Both the position numbers and the translations under genes were made by a program. Source: Phymorhynchus buccinoides (taxonomy: Eukaryota; Mollusca; Gastropoda; Neogastropoda; Raphitomidae). From it: a stretch of 64,000 nucleotides of DNA. The DNA is taken from contig CM065713.1 in the NCBI GenBank assembly GCA_017654935.2, forward strand, positions 12,276,879-12,340,878. Direction: 5' to 3'. Each line of letters begins with the position of its first letter. The stretch's first letter is position 1. Below, one piece after another: positions 54,060 to 64,000 of this stretch. The notes under the pieces were generated by a model. The model made no database searches. It saw only the letters and a list, made by a program, of their open reading frames with translations, and was not told the origin of the DNA.

Positions 54060-54840
54060 GCGTAACGGAACATGCCTTGATAAAAAGCAAACTTCGGTAT
54101 GTTTTCAGTTTCAGAAACTCAATGTTCAAATTCTGATCGCTTCGTATGCCCCTTTGGGCTAAGACAGTGAATGCAGAAACATAAACTTTTGTTATACCCT
54201 GGTTGGTTGGGTTCTGTAACATGGCGGAAAGACGCAGTGCGTCAACGTAAAACGAAACCCCTCCATTCCCTTCAGTTCCCGACAAGGGCTCCCAGGGACC
54301 CCCGTTTGAGGGTATATGGTGTACTATAATCCTAAAGGACCCTCTAGAAGAATGTGTAGAGTGTCCCAGTGATGCACTAGAAACATGGGCCAACGAGGTC
54401 AGCCGAGTTATTTAAACCATGAGAGATTGTAGAGACACTCGGAGGTGTTCAGCAAGAAGCGTTCTCAGGATAAACGATTGCAGCGTGCATGTGTATATGT
54501 GCCGTGACTGTGCGTGAGTAGGAGTGTCGTGACCGTGCGTCGCTGTGAGTGTATCGTGTGTATGTGTGTGCGTAGCGTGTGTGTGTGAGTGCCTGTGTGT
54601 GTATGGTCAGGCATGAAATTGGATGAAGATCAAAAATAGAGGGGAAAAAATTTCATCGTGTCAAGTTTCATTTTGTTGAGGGGGGGGTCGGGGGGGACGT
54701 TCCAAAACATTGTTTTCCGGCACAAACATCTTTCCACCCAGATTTTCGACTAACGTCCGAGTCAAACAATTCCTGCGACATATACACGTAACTTGTTAAA
54801 TAATAAAATTTGAAATTTGGCAAAGATCTCTTATTCACCA
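54060..54840. other. Stretch with a shared repeat fragment, no gene
   Basis: 54285-54390 (GGGCTCCCAGGGACCCCC, AGGACCCTCTAGAAGAATGT) is related to 28945-29165. 54480-54610 is GT-rich. Otherwise nothing recognised. Confidence 0.5.
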
Positions 54841-54844
54841 TGAC

Positions 54845-56830
54845 AAAATACAAAGATAACATCTATTTATGTGTACACCTAAAACTCAAAGCAATAACAA
54901 AAATATTTCTTATACATATTAGTGCAAAAGGGAAAATGCTATTTTTAGTAACATCACTGGGTACTTTTTAATTTAATGTTTATTTTGTTGAGACACATTG
55001 TTTGCAACCATTCATAAATTCCTGTATGGGTTGTTTTTTAGATGTTCTTTACTTTCAGGCTAAAGTCTATCTTCCCCTTGAAGAGTTTGGTTAAATGAAT
55101 GACCTCCCTTGGATTTTCTTCAGAGTATGTTTATTAGAGCTAAAGGCATTTTTTTTAAACATCAAGAATTGAATTTGCCACATCTTTTTCCCCATGACAA
55201 AATCTAGTTATGGCATCTATTTATGTGTACACCGAAAGTCAAAGCAATGAAAAAGATCATTCTTATACATATTAGTGCAAAAGGAATATATGCTATTTTT
55301 AGTAACACCACCGGGTACTTTTTCCATTTAATTTTTATTTTGTTGAGACATTATTTTCAACCATTCATAAGTAATTCCTGTATGGGTTGTTTTTAGGCTG
55401 TGTTTTACTTTCAGGCTAAATTTGGGATAATTTCATGGAATAGAATATTTTTTAAGACTAATAGAATCTAGTGATCCCTCATAGAGTAAGTCTATCTTCC
55501 CCTTGAAGAGTTTGGTTAAATGAATGACCTCCCTTGGATTTTCTTCAGAGTATGTTTATTAGAGCTAAAGGCTTTTTTTTTAAACATCAAGAATTGAATT
55601 TGCCACATCTTTTTCCCCATGACAAAATCTAGTTATGGCATCTATTTATGTGTACACCGAAAGTCAAAGCAATGAAAAAGATCATTCTTATACATATTAG
55701 TGCAAAAGGAATATATGCTATTTTTAGTAACACCACCATGTACTTTTTCCATTTAATTTTTATTTTGTTGAGACATTATTTTCAACCATTCATAAATAAT
55801 TCCTGTATGGGTTTTTTTTAGATGTGCTTTACTTTCAGGCTAAATTTTGGATAATTTCATGGAATAGATTATTTTTTAAGACTAAAAGAATCTAGTGATC
55901 CCTCATAGAGTAAGTCTATCTTCCCCTTGAAGAGTTTGGTTAAATGAATGACCTCCCTTGGATTTTCTTCAGAGTATGTTTACTAGAGCTAAGGGCAATT
56001 TTGTATTAAGAATTTTTGGTATTTTAATTTATTTTTCTTAATTAAGAATTAAGATTGTTAATATCCCTTTTTGAAAATTTAGACTTTTAGAAAGAATGGT
56101 TACAAAATATTTTACTGTTTTAAATTATTTTGTGAGTTGGGAAAGGAAGCAGAGTTCCCATAATTCCACTTCCTGTTGGTTTGGTCACTTCCTGTTGACC
56201 TGCCCAGGGATTATCAGTGTGTAAGAAAGATGATTGAAATCAAATCAATAATTGCATGTAATCACAGTAAGTTTAAAATATATTTGTTTGGTGAGAACTA
56301 TTGTATTATGTGAATTTAAGATGCTTAGGGAAATTTTTTGCTTAGAAGTTAATGTGAATAAGACATTTTGCCAAATATTAACATTTCAGAACATTGGTTA
56401 AATGAATGACCTCCCTTGGATTTTCTTCAGAGTATGTTTATTAGAGCTAAGTGCAATTTTGTATTAAGAATTTTTGGTATTTTAATTTATTTTTCTTAAT
56501 TAAGAATTAAGATTGTAAATATGAAAATTTAGACTTTTAGAAAGAATGGTTACAAAATATTTTACTGTTTTAAATTATTTTGTGAGTTGGGAAAGGAAGC
56601 AGAGTTCCCATAATTCCACTTCCTGTTGGTTTGGTCACTTCCTGTTGACCTGCCCAGGGACTAATCAGTGTGTAAGAAAGATGATTGAAATCAAATCAAT
56701 AATTGCATGTAATCACAGTAACTGAGCAAGTTTAAAATATATTTGTTTGGTGAGAACTATTATGTGAATTTAAGATGCTTACGGAACTTTTTTTGCTTAG
56801 AAGTTAATGTGAATAAGACATTTTGCCCAA
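54845..56830. repeat. Tandem array of 425-455-bp units
   Basis: GAATGACCTCCCTTGGATTT occurs at about 55098, 55521, 55948 and 56403; TTATGTGTACACCGAAAGTC at about 55224 and 55650. The last two units differ from the first ones by carrying AATTAAGAATTAAGATTGT and TTCCACTTCCTGTTGG. Two related array types are therefore joined. No coding content. Confidence 0.9.
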
Positions 56831-57440
56831 AATTAAAATTTCAGAACATTATTATTTTGTTCATTTTACACAAGATTTTCATAAGATTTTTACTATTTCT
56901 GTATTAACTTTGTGCTGGTTGCTTTTATTGTGGATTTTCGATTTGGTGCAAAGAAGACACCATTCTCTTGTAGAATGTCTTCTTGCTCAAGTTGACATCC
57001 ACAGGGACAGTCAAAATAGACTCAAATTGCAGGCCAATCATGCAAACTGATGAGATCCTTCTCTAGATCGAAACAGCTGTCTTTGCATAAGGCACTGTCC
57101 CTCTCCCATCTTGGGAGAAAAAGTAAATCCCCCCCAGCACAAACATTACATAAAGTTAACGTTAACTGGTTTTGTTTCTTAGGTTCACAAATACAGACAT
57201 TGGACACAGAAAAGTTTTATAAACTTTTTAGCTGTACCTTTTTATCTCATGTCAGATTCAAAACTTATTTTCCAGATAAGAGAAAATACAAATTCTCGAA
57301 AGTTGAAAGCATTGGTGTTTTGTGGCTTTAAAAAAAAAAAAGAAGACATTTTATGTGATAAAATTATATGAGTGAGGTTGTAGTCTATATCATCTGTTAT
57401 GAGATAATAAAGATGATCTGATTTGATTTGATTTGATTTG
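56831..57440 (+). mobile_element. Possible LINE 3' region with TGATT tail
   Basis: It ends GAGATAATAAAGATGATCTG followed by TGATTTGATTTGATTTGATT, a pentanucleotide tail common to non-LTR retrotransposons. Upstream frames (for example 56823-57050) show nothing I recognise, so only the tail supports the call. Confidence 0.4.
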
Positions 57441-57566
57441 AATGAACGTGTGGTCTTAGGACACATAAAAAAAGTGTTTTAGCTGTTAATTATTCCAATT
57501 GACAGCACAGCTGCCACGTTACATGGCGTTGGACCGACAGGCCTATGCAATCGATGCCCGCGTGAA

Positions 57567-57755
57567 TTCCAACTCCTGTATGCCTTCTCTCCACCAATGC
57601 TAGTGCCCACAGTAGTCAACAAGCTGAGGGGATCTCCCTGCAAGATGCTGCTGGTGTACGGTGGAATTCCAACTCCTGTATGCCTTCCCTTCACCAACGC
57701 TAGTGCACACTGTAGTCAACAAGCCGAGGGGATCTCCCTGCAAGATGTTGCTGGT
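57567..57755. repeat. Tandem duplication of about 94 bp
   Basis: GGAATTCCAACTCCTGTATG...CAAGATGxTGCTGGT is present twice, just before the recombinase remnant. Confidence 0.9.
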
Positions 57756-57849
57756 GGCCCCCTGCTGGAACGACGCACCATGACTGCCAATGTTGCTGCA
57801 GCTTCTGTGCGACAAGCCCCGCCGTCTCCCAGCCAGACGGACCTGGTCA

Positions 57850-58790
57850 TGAACACCACCACAGGGTACCCAGTGAAGGGCCTTGTCACTCTATGCCTCA
57901 TGGTATGGCCGCTATGCGGAATGCAACAGGACTCACCCTACCAGAATTCACCACTCCCCAACACAGCTGGAGAGAGGGAACACGGGAACAATACCAGTCT
58001 GCCTGGAAAACCTGGTACCAGTGTGCCCCCACCAGTCTTTGGAACCATCTGCCATACCTGTGACTTCCTTACTACAGTATCTCCAACATCTGGTGGATAA
58101 GGGGTTGGCTTGGCGGACTATTTCTATTCTATTCTTCAGCCTCACCACATCACCCCTATAGATCATGCATCGCTTTGCGAAAGGTGTTTTTAACCTGCAC
58201 CCACCAAAATAAAGATTGTGCCCACCTGGGATGTAGGACAGGTGTTAACGCTTTTATCCGAGTGGCACCCGCCCTCAGACATTACCCTGGATAAGCTTAC
58301 TAAGAAGGTAGTTTTCCTTTTAGTGCAGTGTACAGCCAAACGGGCCAGTGATCTTGTGTTGTTCTCGCATGTGTTCTGTGGGCTCGTCTACTGTTGTTCT
58401 CTAGTCTGATTAATTTTGGTTCCAAGACAGACAGACCCTCTCACAGAGCCCCAGCGGTGACTATCAAACTGTGCCGATGAGAGGGTGTGTCCAGTCAGCT
58501 ATGTGAAGACCTACACAGACAGGACAAAGGCTGCAAGTGCAGACTATAAACAGCTGTTCATTTAGGTGCACAGCCCTCACCGTCCTAAGTCCAACTAGGG
58601 ACGGTTAGACGATGGACCGTTTCTGTGCTGATGGAAGCGGGACTGAGTGGCACTCCTGGATCAACTGGGGCCACAGCATCTAGCTGCGCCCTGCTGTGTG
58701 GTGTCCCATTACAGCGCATCATGAACTCGGCGGATTGGACCTGCCAGTCCATCACCCCCTGAGACATTACCTGCGTGTGTTACCTGAAGA
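57850..58790 (+). pseudogene. DIRS-like tyrosine recombinase remnant
   Basis: Pieces in different frames read VTSLLQYLQHLVDKGLAWRT, WDVGQVLTLLSEW, LTKKVVFLLVQCTAKRASDL, TDRPSHRAPAVTIKLCR and GVPLQRIMNSADWT. This order (FLQxLxDKGxxYST; PxWDLxxVLxxL; TAKRxSDLxAL; GVPLxxIMxAADW) is that of the tyrosine recombinase of DIRS/Ngaro retrotransposons, which integrates circular DNA. Several frameshifts and stops break it. The expected HxxRG active-site block reads GTPGSTGATAS, so histidine and arginine are lost. Inactive. Confidence 0.75.
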
Positions 58791-58799
58791 AACCCTGCG

Positions 58800-59257
58800 C
58801 ACTGTGGAGGTCAAGGACATACAGGATGCAGTACTGCGGGTACCTAGCAACCCACACCAGCAATAAGGTATGGTGACTTTTATTACTTTTGTATTGTTTG
58901 TGTGAAGTGTTGTCAGTCCAGTCATTGGGGGTCAGACATTTGGGTGTTTATGTCTCTTGTGTGGAAATTATCAAATTTTGAAGTGAAGAATTTTTGAAAA
59001 TTAGAATTTCTGCACTGTGTCAACAATGCCTGTGAGCAAAGGTTCTCGATTTTGCTTTGCCATAGGTTGATATGAATAAGTTTCATTTTATGCAAATGTG
59101 CATGCACAGGTGTATGTAATTTGTGACAGCATCAAATGCAATTACACTTACAATACAAGAAAGACACACCCACCTTAGTTTAACCAACACTATCCCCTAA
59201 ATGTATTAAATTTAGACAAAAGTTTTATTATGTTGTATGATTCAATCTCAGGTACCA
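58800..59257. other. AT-rich stretch between DIRS remnants
   Basis: Nothing recognised apart from a GTTTGTGTGAAGTGTTG-type T/G-rich flank of the recombinase remnant. Confidence 0.45.
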
Positions 59258-59335
59258 GACCTGTTTACCTCCTACACAAGTCTTGAGTAGTCTGGATAGC
59301 TGAAATGAGTAGTTTTGGTGCACAAAATGTGCAAT
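59258..59335. mobile_element. hAT-like MITE left-end fragment
   Basis: AGACCTGTTTACCTCCTACA through GGATAGCTGAAATGAGTAGT; the right end is not present. Confidence 0.6.
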
Positions 59336-59940
59336 CTACTTTAACCATACTGTACCAACACCTGAAACAACTGCATGAGCGTTAAGCGACCTGGAGCTAT
59401 ACCATAGCAAATAGAAAAACAAAAGTAGGCTCTGGCCTTGACCCCCTAGCTGGATACGGGGGCGGGAGTTATCCCCCCTACCGGTCTAGTAGTGGCTAGG
59501 CCAATGAGCGCCTACTTCCGCCATTACAATTTTCCAGCGTTTCATGGTTGACCTGGGTTGCCTTGGCTTCTACCTTTTTTGGTTTATAACACTCTAAACT
59601 GGTGGGTTCGTTCCTGTTCCTCTCTATCATCGGTTTCAGTGTAACACTGAGTCTTGATTGGCTCAGTTTCTCTAGTCTAAGTTCGCTAGAACTATCAAAC
59701 TTTGAATTTTTCTGTTCATCACTCACCGTGCACTACTAGTGCACGCGCGCACGTGGTTTGGTCTCTCCAAACTTGAGTTCCAAAATTCTCAGTCAAGTTC
59801 TGTCGGACCCTACGGTTCGTTCTCCTCTCCCACTAGATTAATCTGGTCGTTTCTGTTATAGGGACTCGTAAGAAAAATTCATCCGTTCAAACTCTTACAA
59901 AAAGTCTCGTTCTAAACGTTCTTAATCCGTCTGGGCCTCT
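59336..59940. other. Transition into GC-rich DIRS-associated DNA
   Basis: 59430-59530 contains CCTAGCTGGATACGGGGGCG and AGTAGTGGCTAGGCCAATGA; from about 59750 the base composition turns GC-rich. Possibly the 5' terminal region of the DIRS-like element on the right, but I cannot define its terminal repeat. Confidence 0.4.
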
Positions 59941-61430
59941 ATAGGCCTCTACGTTCGTCGTACTCCTACGGCCTCTTCGGTTCTCGTCTCGTCTCGTTCA
60001 TCCAGACACTGGACTACACGGGTTCTTTATCTCAGCCCGCCTTCTGCTTCGGTTTCGCAGAAGGCCTTTAGGCCCATTTCGTCCGCACGTGTTTCTGCCA
60101 TGTCTTTCTGTTTCAGGAGGCCTCTCTACACGGGCCTCCACTTCTACACGGACGTCTGGACAGCGCTTCGGGGGGAAAGTCGCACGCTATGCGCACATCT
60201 GACACCCCGAGTTGCAGGCCTGCACTCGGGTGCTCGCCTTGTCCCCTTCCTCTCTGACCTAGTGTTGGAGAGAGGGTGAAGGAGGCCCCCCACCGACTGT
60301 GTGTCGAGGTAATTTGACTGGGGCCTCAATCAGACGTCCCTGTGTCTCGATCGGACCTCAAGCCTGGAAGGCCGTAGGCCTCTCTACACCTCCCCAGCCG
60401 GGGAGGCCGAGGCCTACCAGCTAAATCCGCCCCGCCCTCCGACGGCGCGGTTGGTGCCTCTCTCGGCCACTTCACCCTGGCCTGGGGCCTCGGGCCGAGA
60501 GAGTCTCCCGGTGTTCGCCCCAGTGGTGGTGACATCGGTTGAGTGTTTTCCCGGCAAGGAGGCCGGTCGACACGTCTATGGACGGACCCCGAGTCGGTGG
60601 ATGAGGCCTCCCCACCGACGAGGCCTACCGGCCTAGGCCTCTCCGGCTCCCTCGGGCCTCCCTCGGACCCGGGCCTCCTTCGGACCTGGGCCTCCCTCGG
60701 TGGGAGGCCTCGGAGGCCCCGACCTACGAGGCCGAGTCCTCCCTGGTCCTAGGCCTCTCCGGCTCCCTCGGGCTTCCCTCACTGGGCCTCCTTCGGACCC
60801 GGGCCTCCCTTGGTGGGAGGCCTCGGGGGCCGTGCTCGGAGGCCGTGACCTAGGAGGCCGCAGCCTCCCCGGTACTCCAGGCCTCGGGCAGGATAGGCCT
60901 CCCTCAGCAAGAGGCCTAGGCCTCTGCCGGGGCTCACCTCGGGCCTCTTCCCTCACATCCCCACGTCCTCCTTTGGATCCGGGCCGCCCTCTGTAGAAAG
61001 GCCTCGGATGACCGCGGCCCACGTTCCCCCCGGGTACTTTCCGCCTCCTGATAGAGCTCCCTCAGCAAGGTCCATAGTCCGGGCTCTCTGGGCCAGGGCC
61101 CTCACTGTCACCCTCTGGTCATAATCCCAGTTCTCTCTCTCTCCTCTCTCTTCTCTGTCTCCGTTCCTCACTTCTGGCTCTATCATTCTGCTTCTGTCTC
61201 TCCCGCCTGGTCTCTTGCTCTTCTCCTCTCTGCTCCGTCTGCTCTCTGGGCCCCCCATCGTGGCTCCCTGCGTCCCTCTTGGGACCTGGGGCCTCCCTCG
61301 GAGTCGCCGCGCGACCTGAACGGCGGCGGCCTCCCTGGTCCTCCGGGCCTCCGGCAGGACGGAGGCCTCTTTCCTCAGTCATCAGTCGGGGAACACGATC
61401 AAGGCCTCTCTAGGCCAGGCCCTTCTTTGG
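59940..61430. repeat. GC-rich block dense in AGGCCT/GGCCTCC words
   Basis: Irregular repetition of GGCCTCC, AGGCCTC and CTCGGACCCGGGCCTCC. Composition is very unlike the AT-rich remainder of the window. The open frames on both strands are low-complexity (Pro/Arg/Gly/Ser). Probably the leader or a gag-side low-complexity part of the DIRS-like element. Confidence 0.6.
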
Positions 61431-61921
61431 ACCATGTATCACCGGAGGCCTCTTTGTCTCCGGCCCGTTCCCCTCCCGTCTTTGACGGCCATCTTCTCCG
61501 AACAATCTTGGAGGACTTCCGTTTTCTACCCGGACCAACTTCTCCGGTTAGGCCTCCCCCGGTTCTAGGCTCCTCTCATCGAGGCCTCCTCGTCGTGTGC
61601 AGTGGCGCGTGCCCTGATGGGGTCTGCGTCACCGCTCCAGTCTCTACCTCGGCCACAGGCCGTTCAGCTGGTTCCTTCCAGCACGGAAGGCGCCACCTGT
61701 TTCTCCAGCCTCCAAGTTTCCTCCAGGAGTCCATTCTCCGGGCGGAGGAAACTTTGCGCTTAGGAAGACTGGCGGACGACAGGCGCTTCTCCCAAGGCCA
61801 TTCTGTGCTCAGTAGAGAAGACGCATCGTCCGCAGGATCTTTCTTCGTGCCCCAGTTCTGGACGGTGCTGGGGCTCCACGTGGATTATCTTCCCCTTGCC
61901 CGCTCCTCTAAGCCTTCGTAG
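61427..61921 (+). pseudogene. Gag-like ORF upstream of the DIRS reverse transcriptase
   Basis: 165 codons from ATG to TAG, Ser/Pro-rich, with LQESILRAEETLRLGRLADD in the second half. The position before RT fits ORF1 of DIRS elements. I see no zinc knuckle or other domain; the identity is positional. Confidence 0.4.
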
Positions 61922-62559
61922 GGAGAGAGTGACCGGCTCAGATGTGAGGACTCGAGTCACTCTCTTACGATCTAAGGCTCCTCCCTCTCAACACCGGAAG
62001 TCGCCCTCGCGGGCACGCTAGGGCTGGGGGGTGTTCCAACTCCCTTGCGCAACGGCGTCGGACTCTCTTGGGAGCTCAGCTCCTTGTAGGTCCCCGGTGG
62101 ACTTCCTCCTGTTCGAGCACGTCGATGAGCCGGCTGTCGGAGTCGCGTTCTCCGCTCTCGGGGAAACGCTCCAGAGCCTTTCGGAAGTACTGGCCTCCCT
62201 CAAGGTGCTAACTTCTGCGCTGGCCTGGTATTTTTCTTCTCACGAAGGCCACGACTTCTTTGGCTTCGGAAAAGGAGCAGCTCCGATCTCTCACGTGTAC
62301 CTTTTCGGGCCTCTTCGGCGAAGAGGCACTCGCCTCGGTTCTCAATTAGTCTGCGGAACGCAAGGCTCAAGACAGTCACGAGGCCATGTTGGCTCCGCTC
62401 CTCAAACAGTCCAGCCCGAGTTCGGGCGTTCGCTCTGCTCGTTTCTTACCTGGGTCTCGTTCCCAAAAAGCGCCCCCCCCCCCCCCCAACACCTAGGGTT
62501 TCTCCCAAACCGGCGGGCAGGAAGCAGCAGCAGCCTTTGTGTTAGGGCCCGCGTGCTGC

Positions 62560-63909
62560 CGAGAACCGGCAGACGTTGTTGCGCCCAGCGTGGATGCCTT
62601 CTTTTAAGCGTAAGCACCCCGCTTGGCGCTTGCTTGTCGACAACGCCTGGATTCTCGGGGCTGTGAGAGAAGGGTCTCCCCACTTCAATGCCCTTCCGTT
62701 CGGTCTCTCTGGCCCCATGGATTTTCTCCAAGGTGCTCAGAGGGTTGGCCTCCCTGGCCGGCTCGCGGGCTTTGCGACTAAAGGTCTTTCTAGACTACTA
62801 CCCTTTACTCGCCGCCTCGCGCGCTCTCTCTCCCAATCACACTCAAGTTCTTGTGGACCTCTCGCTGCGGCTGGGGTTCCGCATCAACAACTCAAGTCGG
62901 ATTTGACCCCCCTCTCAGACCTTCACCTTCCTGGGCATGTGCTTCGACACCGTGCTCTACATAGTCACGGCGTCGGAGGACAGGCTCGCAGCCATTGTTA
63001 GTCTCGTGGTCGACCTCTCAGAAGCGAAGTCGACCACGTTTCGCCGACTCTTCAGCCTTTTGAGGCTCATGGAGGCGGTGGCACAGCTCCTCCCATTGGG
63101 CAGAGTGCGCCACTACAATGGGAGTTGACGGCACGCATCCTGGATCCATCCCTCTTCGACTGGCAGGTCGCGCTAGGGGACTGGTTCCGGACGGCGGTCA
63201 CGACTTGGACCGATGTGTGGGGGATGAACAGCATGGTCCCAATCACTTGTTTGGGTTCCCAGCTGTTCATCCACATGGATGCCTCCCTCGGCGGGTGGGG
63301 AGCCCATATGGAGACGGAGGAGATCTCCGAGTTGTGGACAGCGCCACAAACGCGTCTCCATATCAACTGGCTCGAGTTGGAAGCCATCCGGCTGGCCCTG
63401 GTTCACTTTCTCCCTGTGCTTTGGGGAAAGGGGGTCTCGGTCTGTGGAGACAACTCGACCAGTTTGGCGTACCTCCGCCTTCAGGGGGGTACCCTCTCCA
63501 CCTCCCTGTCTCTGACGGCGGAGGACACTCTTATTTGGGCCGACAGCCACGGAATCTCCCTGTCTGTGGAGTTTGCCCCGGGCACGCTCAACGTGCTAGC
63601 GGGCCAACTCAACCGGTCCCTTCAAGGCCTTCAAACAGAGTGGACGTTTGCGCTTCAGACCAAATGTCCCCAGTCTTGAGACTCTGGGGCAAGCCCATGG
63701 TAGTTCTCTCTGCCACGACGTTAGGCAATCGCCTACCTCTGTACATGTCCCTAGTCAGGGGCCCTCTAGCCTTGGCCCGCAACGCCTTTGCGATGTCATG
63801 GTCGGGGAGGTTGTTTTACGCGTTCCCCCCCCCGACTGCGTTGCTCCCAAAAGTTTTGGCCAAGTGTCTTCTGGAAAAGCCAGTCAGTCTTCTTATCACG
63901 TCACACTAG
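62560..63909 (+). pseudogene. DIRS-like reverse transcriptase / RNase H, frameshifted
   Basis: RT parts: LPFGLSGPMDF (one frame) and SLAPWIFSKVLRGLASLA, ALRLKVFLDYYPLLAASRAL (next frame), then CFDTVLYIVTASEDRLAAIV. The YxDD-type box reads FLDYY, so one catalytic aspartate is gone. RNase H part at 63125-63679: LFIHMDASLGGWGAH, INWLELEAIRLAL, CGDNSTSLAYLRLQGGT, LNVLAGQLNR (usual final Asp replaced by Gly). The frame shifts again near 63670 to RLWGKPMVVLSATTLGNRLP and YAFPPPTALLPKVL. The domain order and the LNxLP/AFPPTALLPKVL block are those of DIRS elements. Truncated by the window end. Confidence 0.85.
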
Positions 63910-64000
63910 CCGACGCGACACTTGTTTCCGGAACTTCTGGCTCATGCTAGGGCTCACACCCAAGACCCTCCTCCAGCCACGGAGCGGTCTAGGCCATCCA

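Noticed and set aside
57597..58100. 167-codon ORF as a novel gene
   Set aside because: It overlaps a 94-bp tandem duplication and the frameshifted recombinase remnant; the recombinase-like residues are in other frames.
60633..61382. Minus-strand Gly/Arg/Pro-rich ORFs in the GC-rich block
   Set aside because: Low-complexity shadows of GGCCTC repetition; no domain and opposite to the RT strand.

Overview
This is a non-coding-rich, AT-leaning eukaryotic window. Long CA, CT and AG microsatellites, many minisatellites, several MITE families, tRNA-derived SINEs, LINE 3' ends and DIRS-like retrotransposons point to an invertebrate, most likely a marine mollusc. That placement is an inference from repeat style and from the gene content, not a proof.

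Layout. At 1-15085 two nearly identical blocks of about 5.7-6.0 kb face each other as an inverted repeat (arms 1-5727 and 9058-about 15085), with an unpaired stretch (5728-8557) and a run of exactly 500 N (8558-9057) between them. This looks like two allelic contigs scaffolded head to head rather than a natural palindrome. At 15111-41871, on the minus strand, lie the last 17 coding exons of one gene. It is the C-terminus of a VPS13A/C-type bridge lipid-transfer protein: 573 residues plus stop, with every one of the 16 splice junctions phase-compatible. Two further probable exons (48471-48566 and 51964-52120) lie upstream and may belong to the same gene. At 54.8-56.8 kb there is a tandem array of about 425-450-bp units. 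From 57.5 kb to the end the sequence holds broken DIRS-like elements: a tyrosine-recombinase remnant (57.85-58.8 kb), then a GC-rich block full of AGGCCT, then a gag-like ORF and a frameshifted reverse transcriptase/RNase H (61.4-63.9 kb).

The most unusual pattern is that at least nine exons in the gene region have partial tandem copies in the neighbouring intron. Each copy keeps either the acceptor half or the donor half of the exon, never both, and copy number reaches seven. The introns are otherwise filled by transposons, several nested, and by minisatellites with 22-, 37-, 43- and 54-bp units. No bacterial-type operons, CRISPR arrays, rRNA genes or stand-alone tRNA genes were seen.
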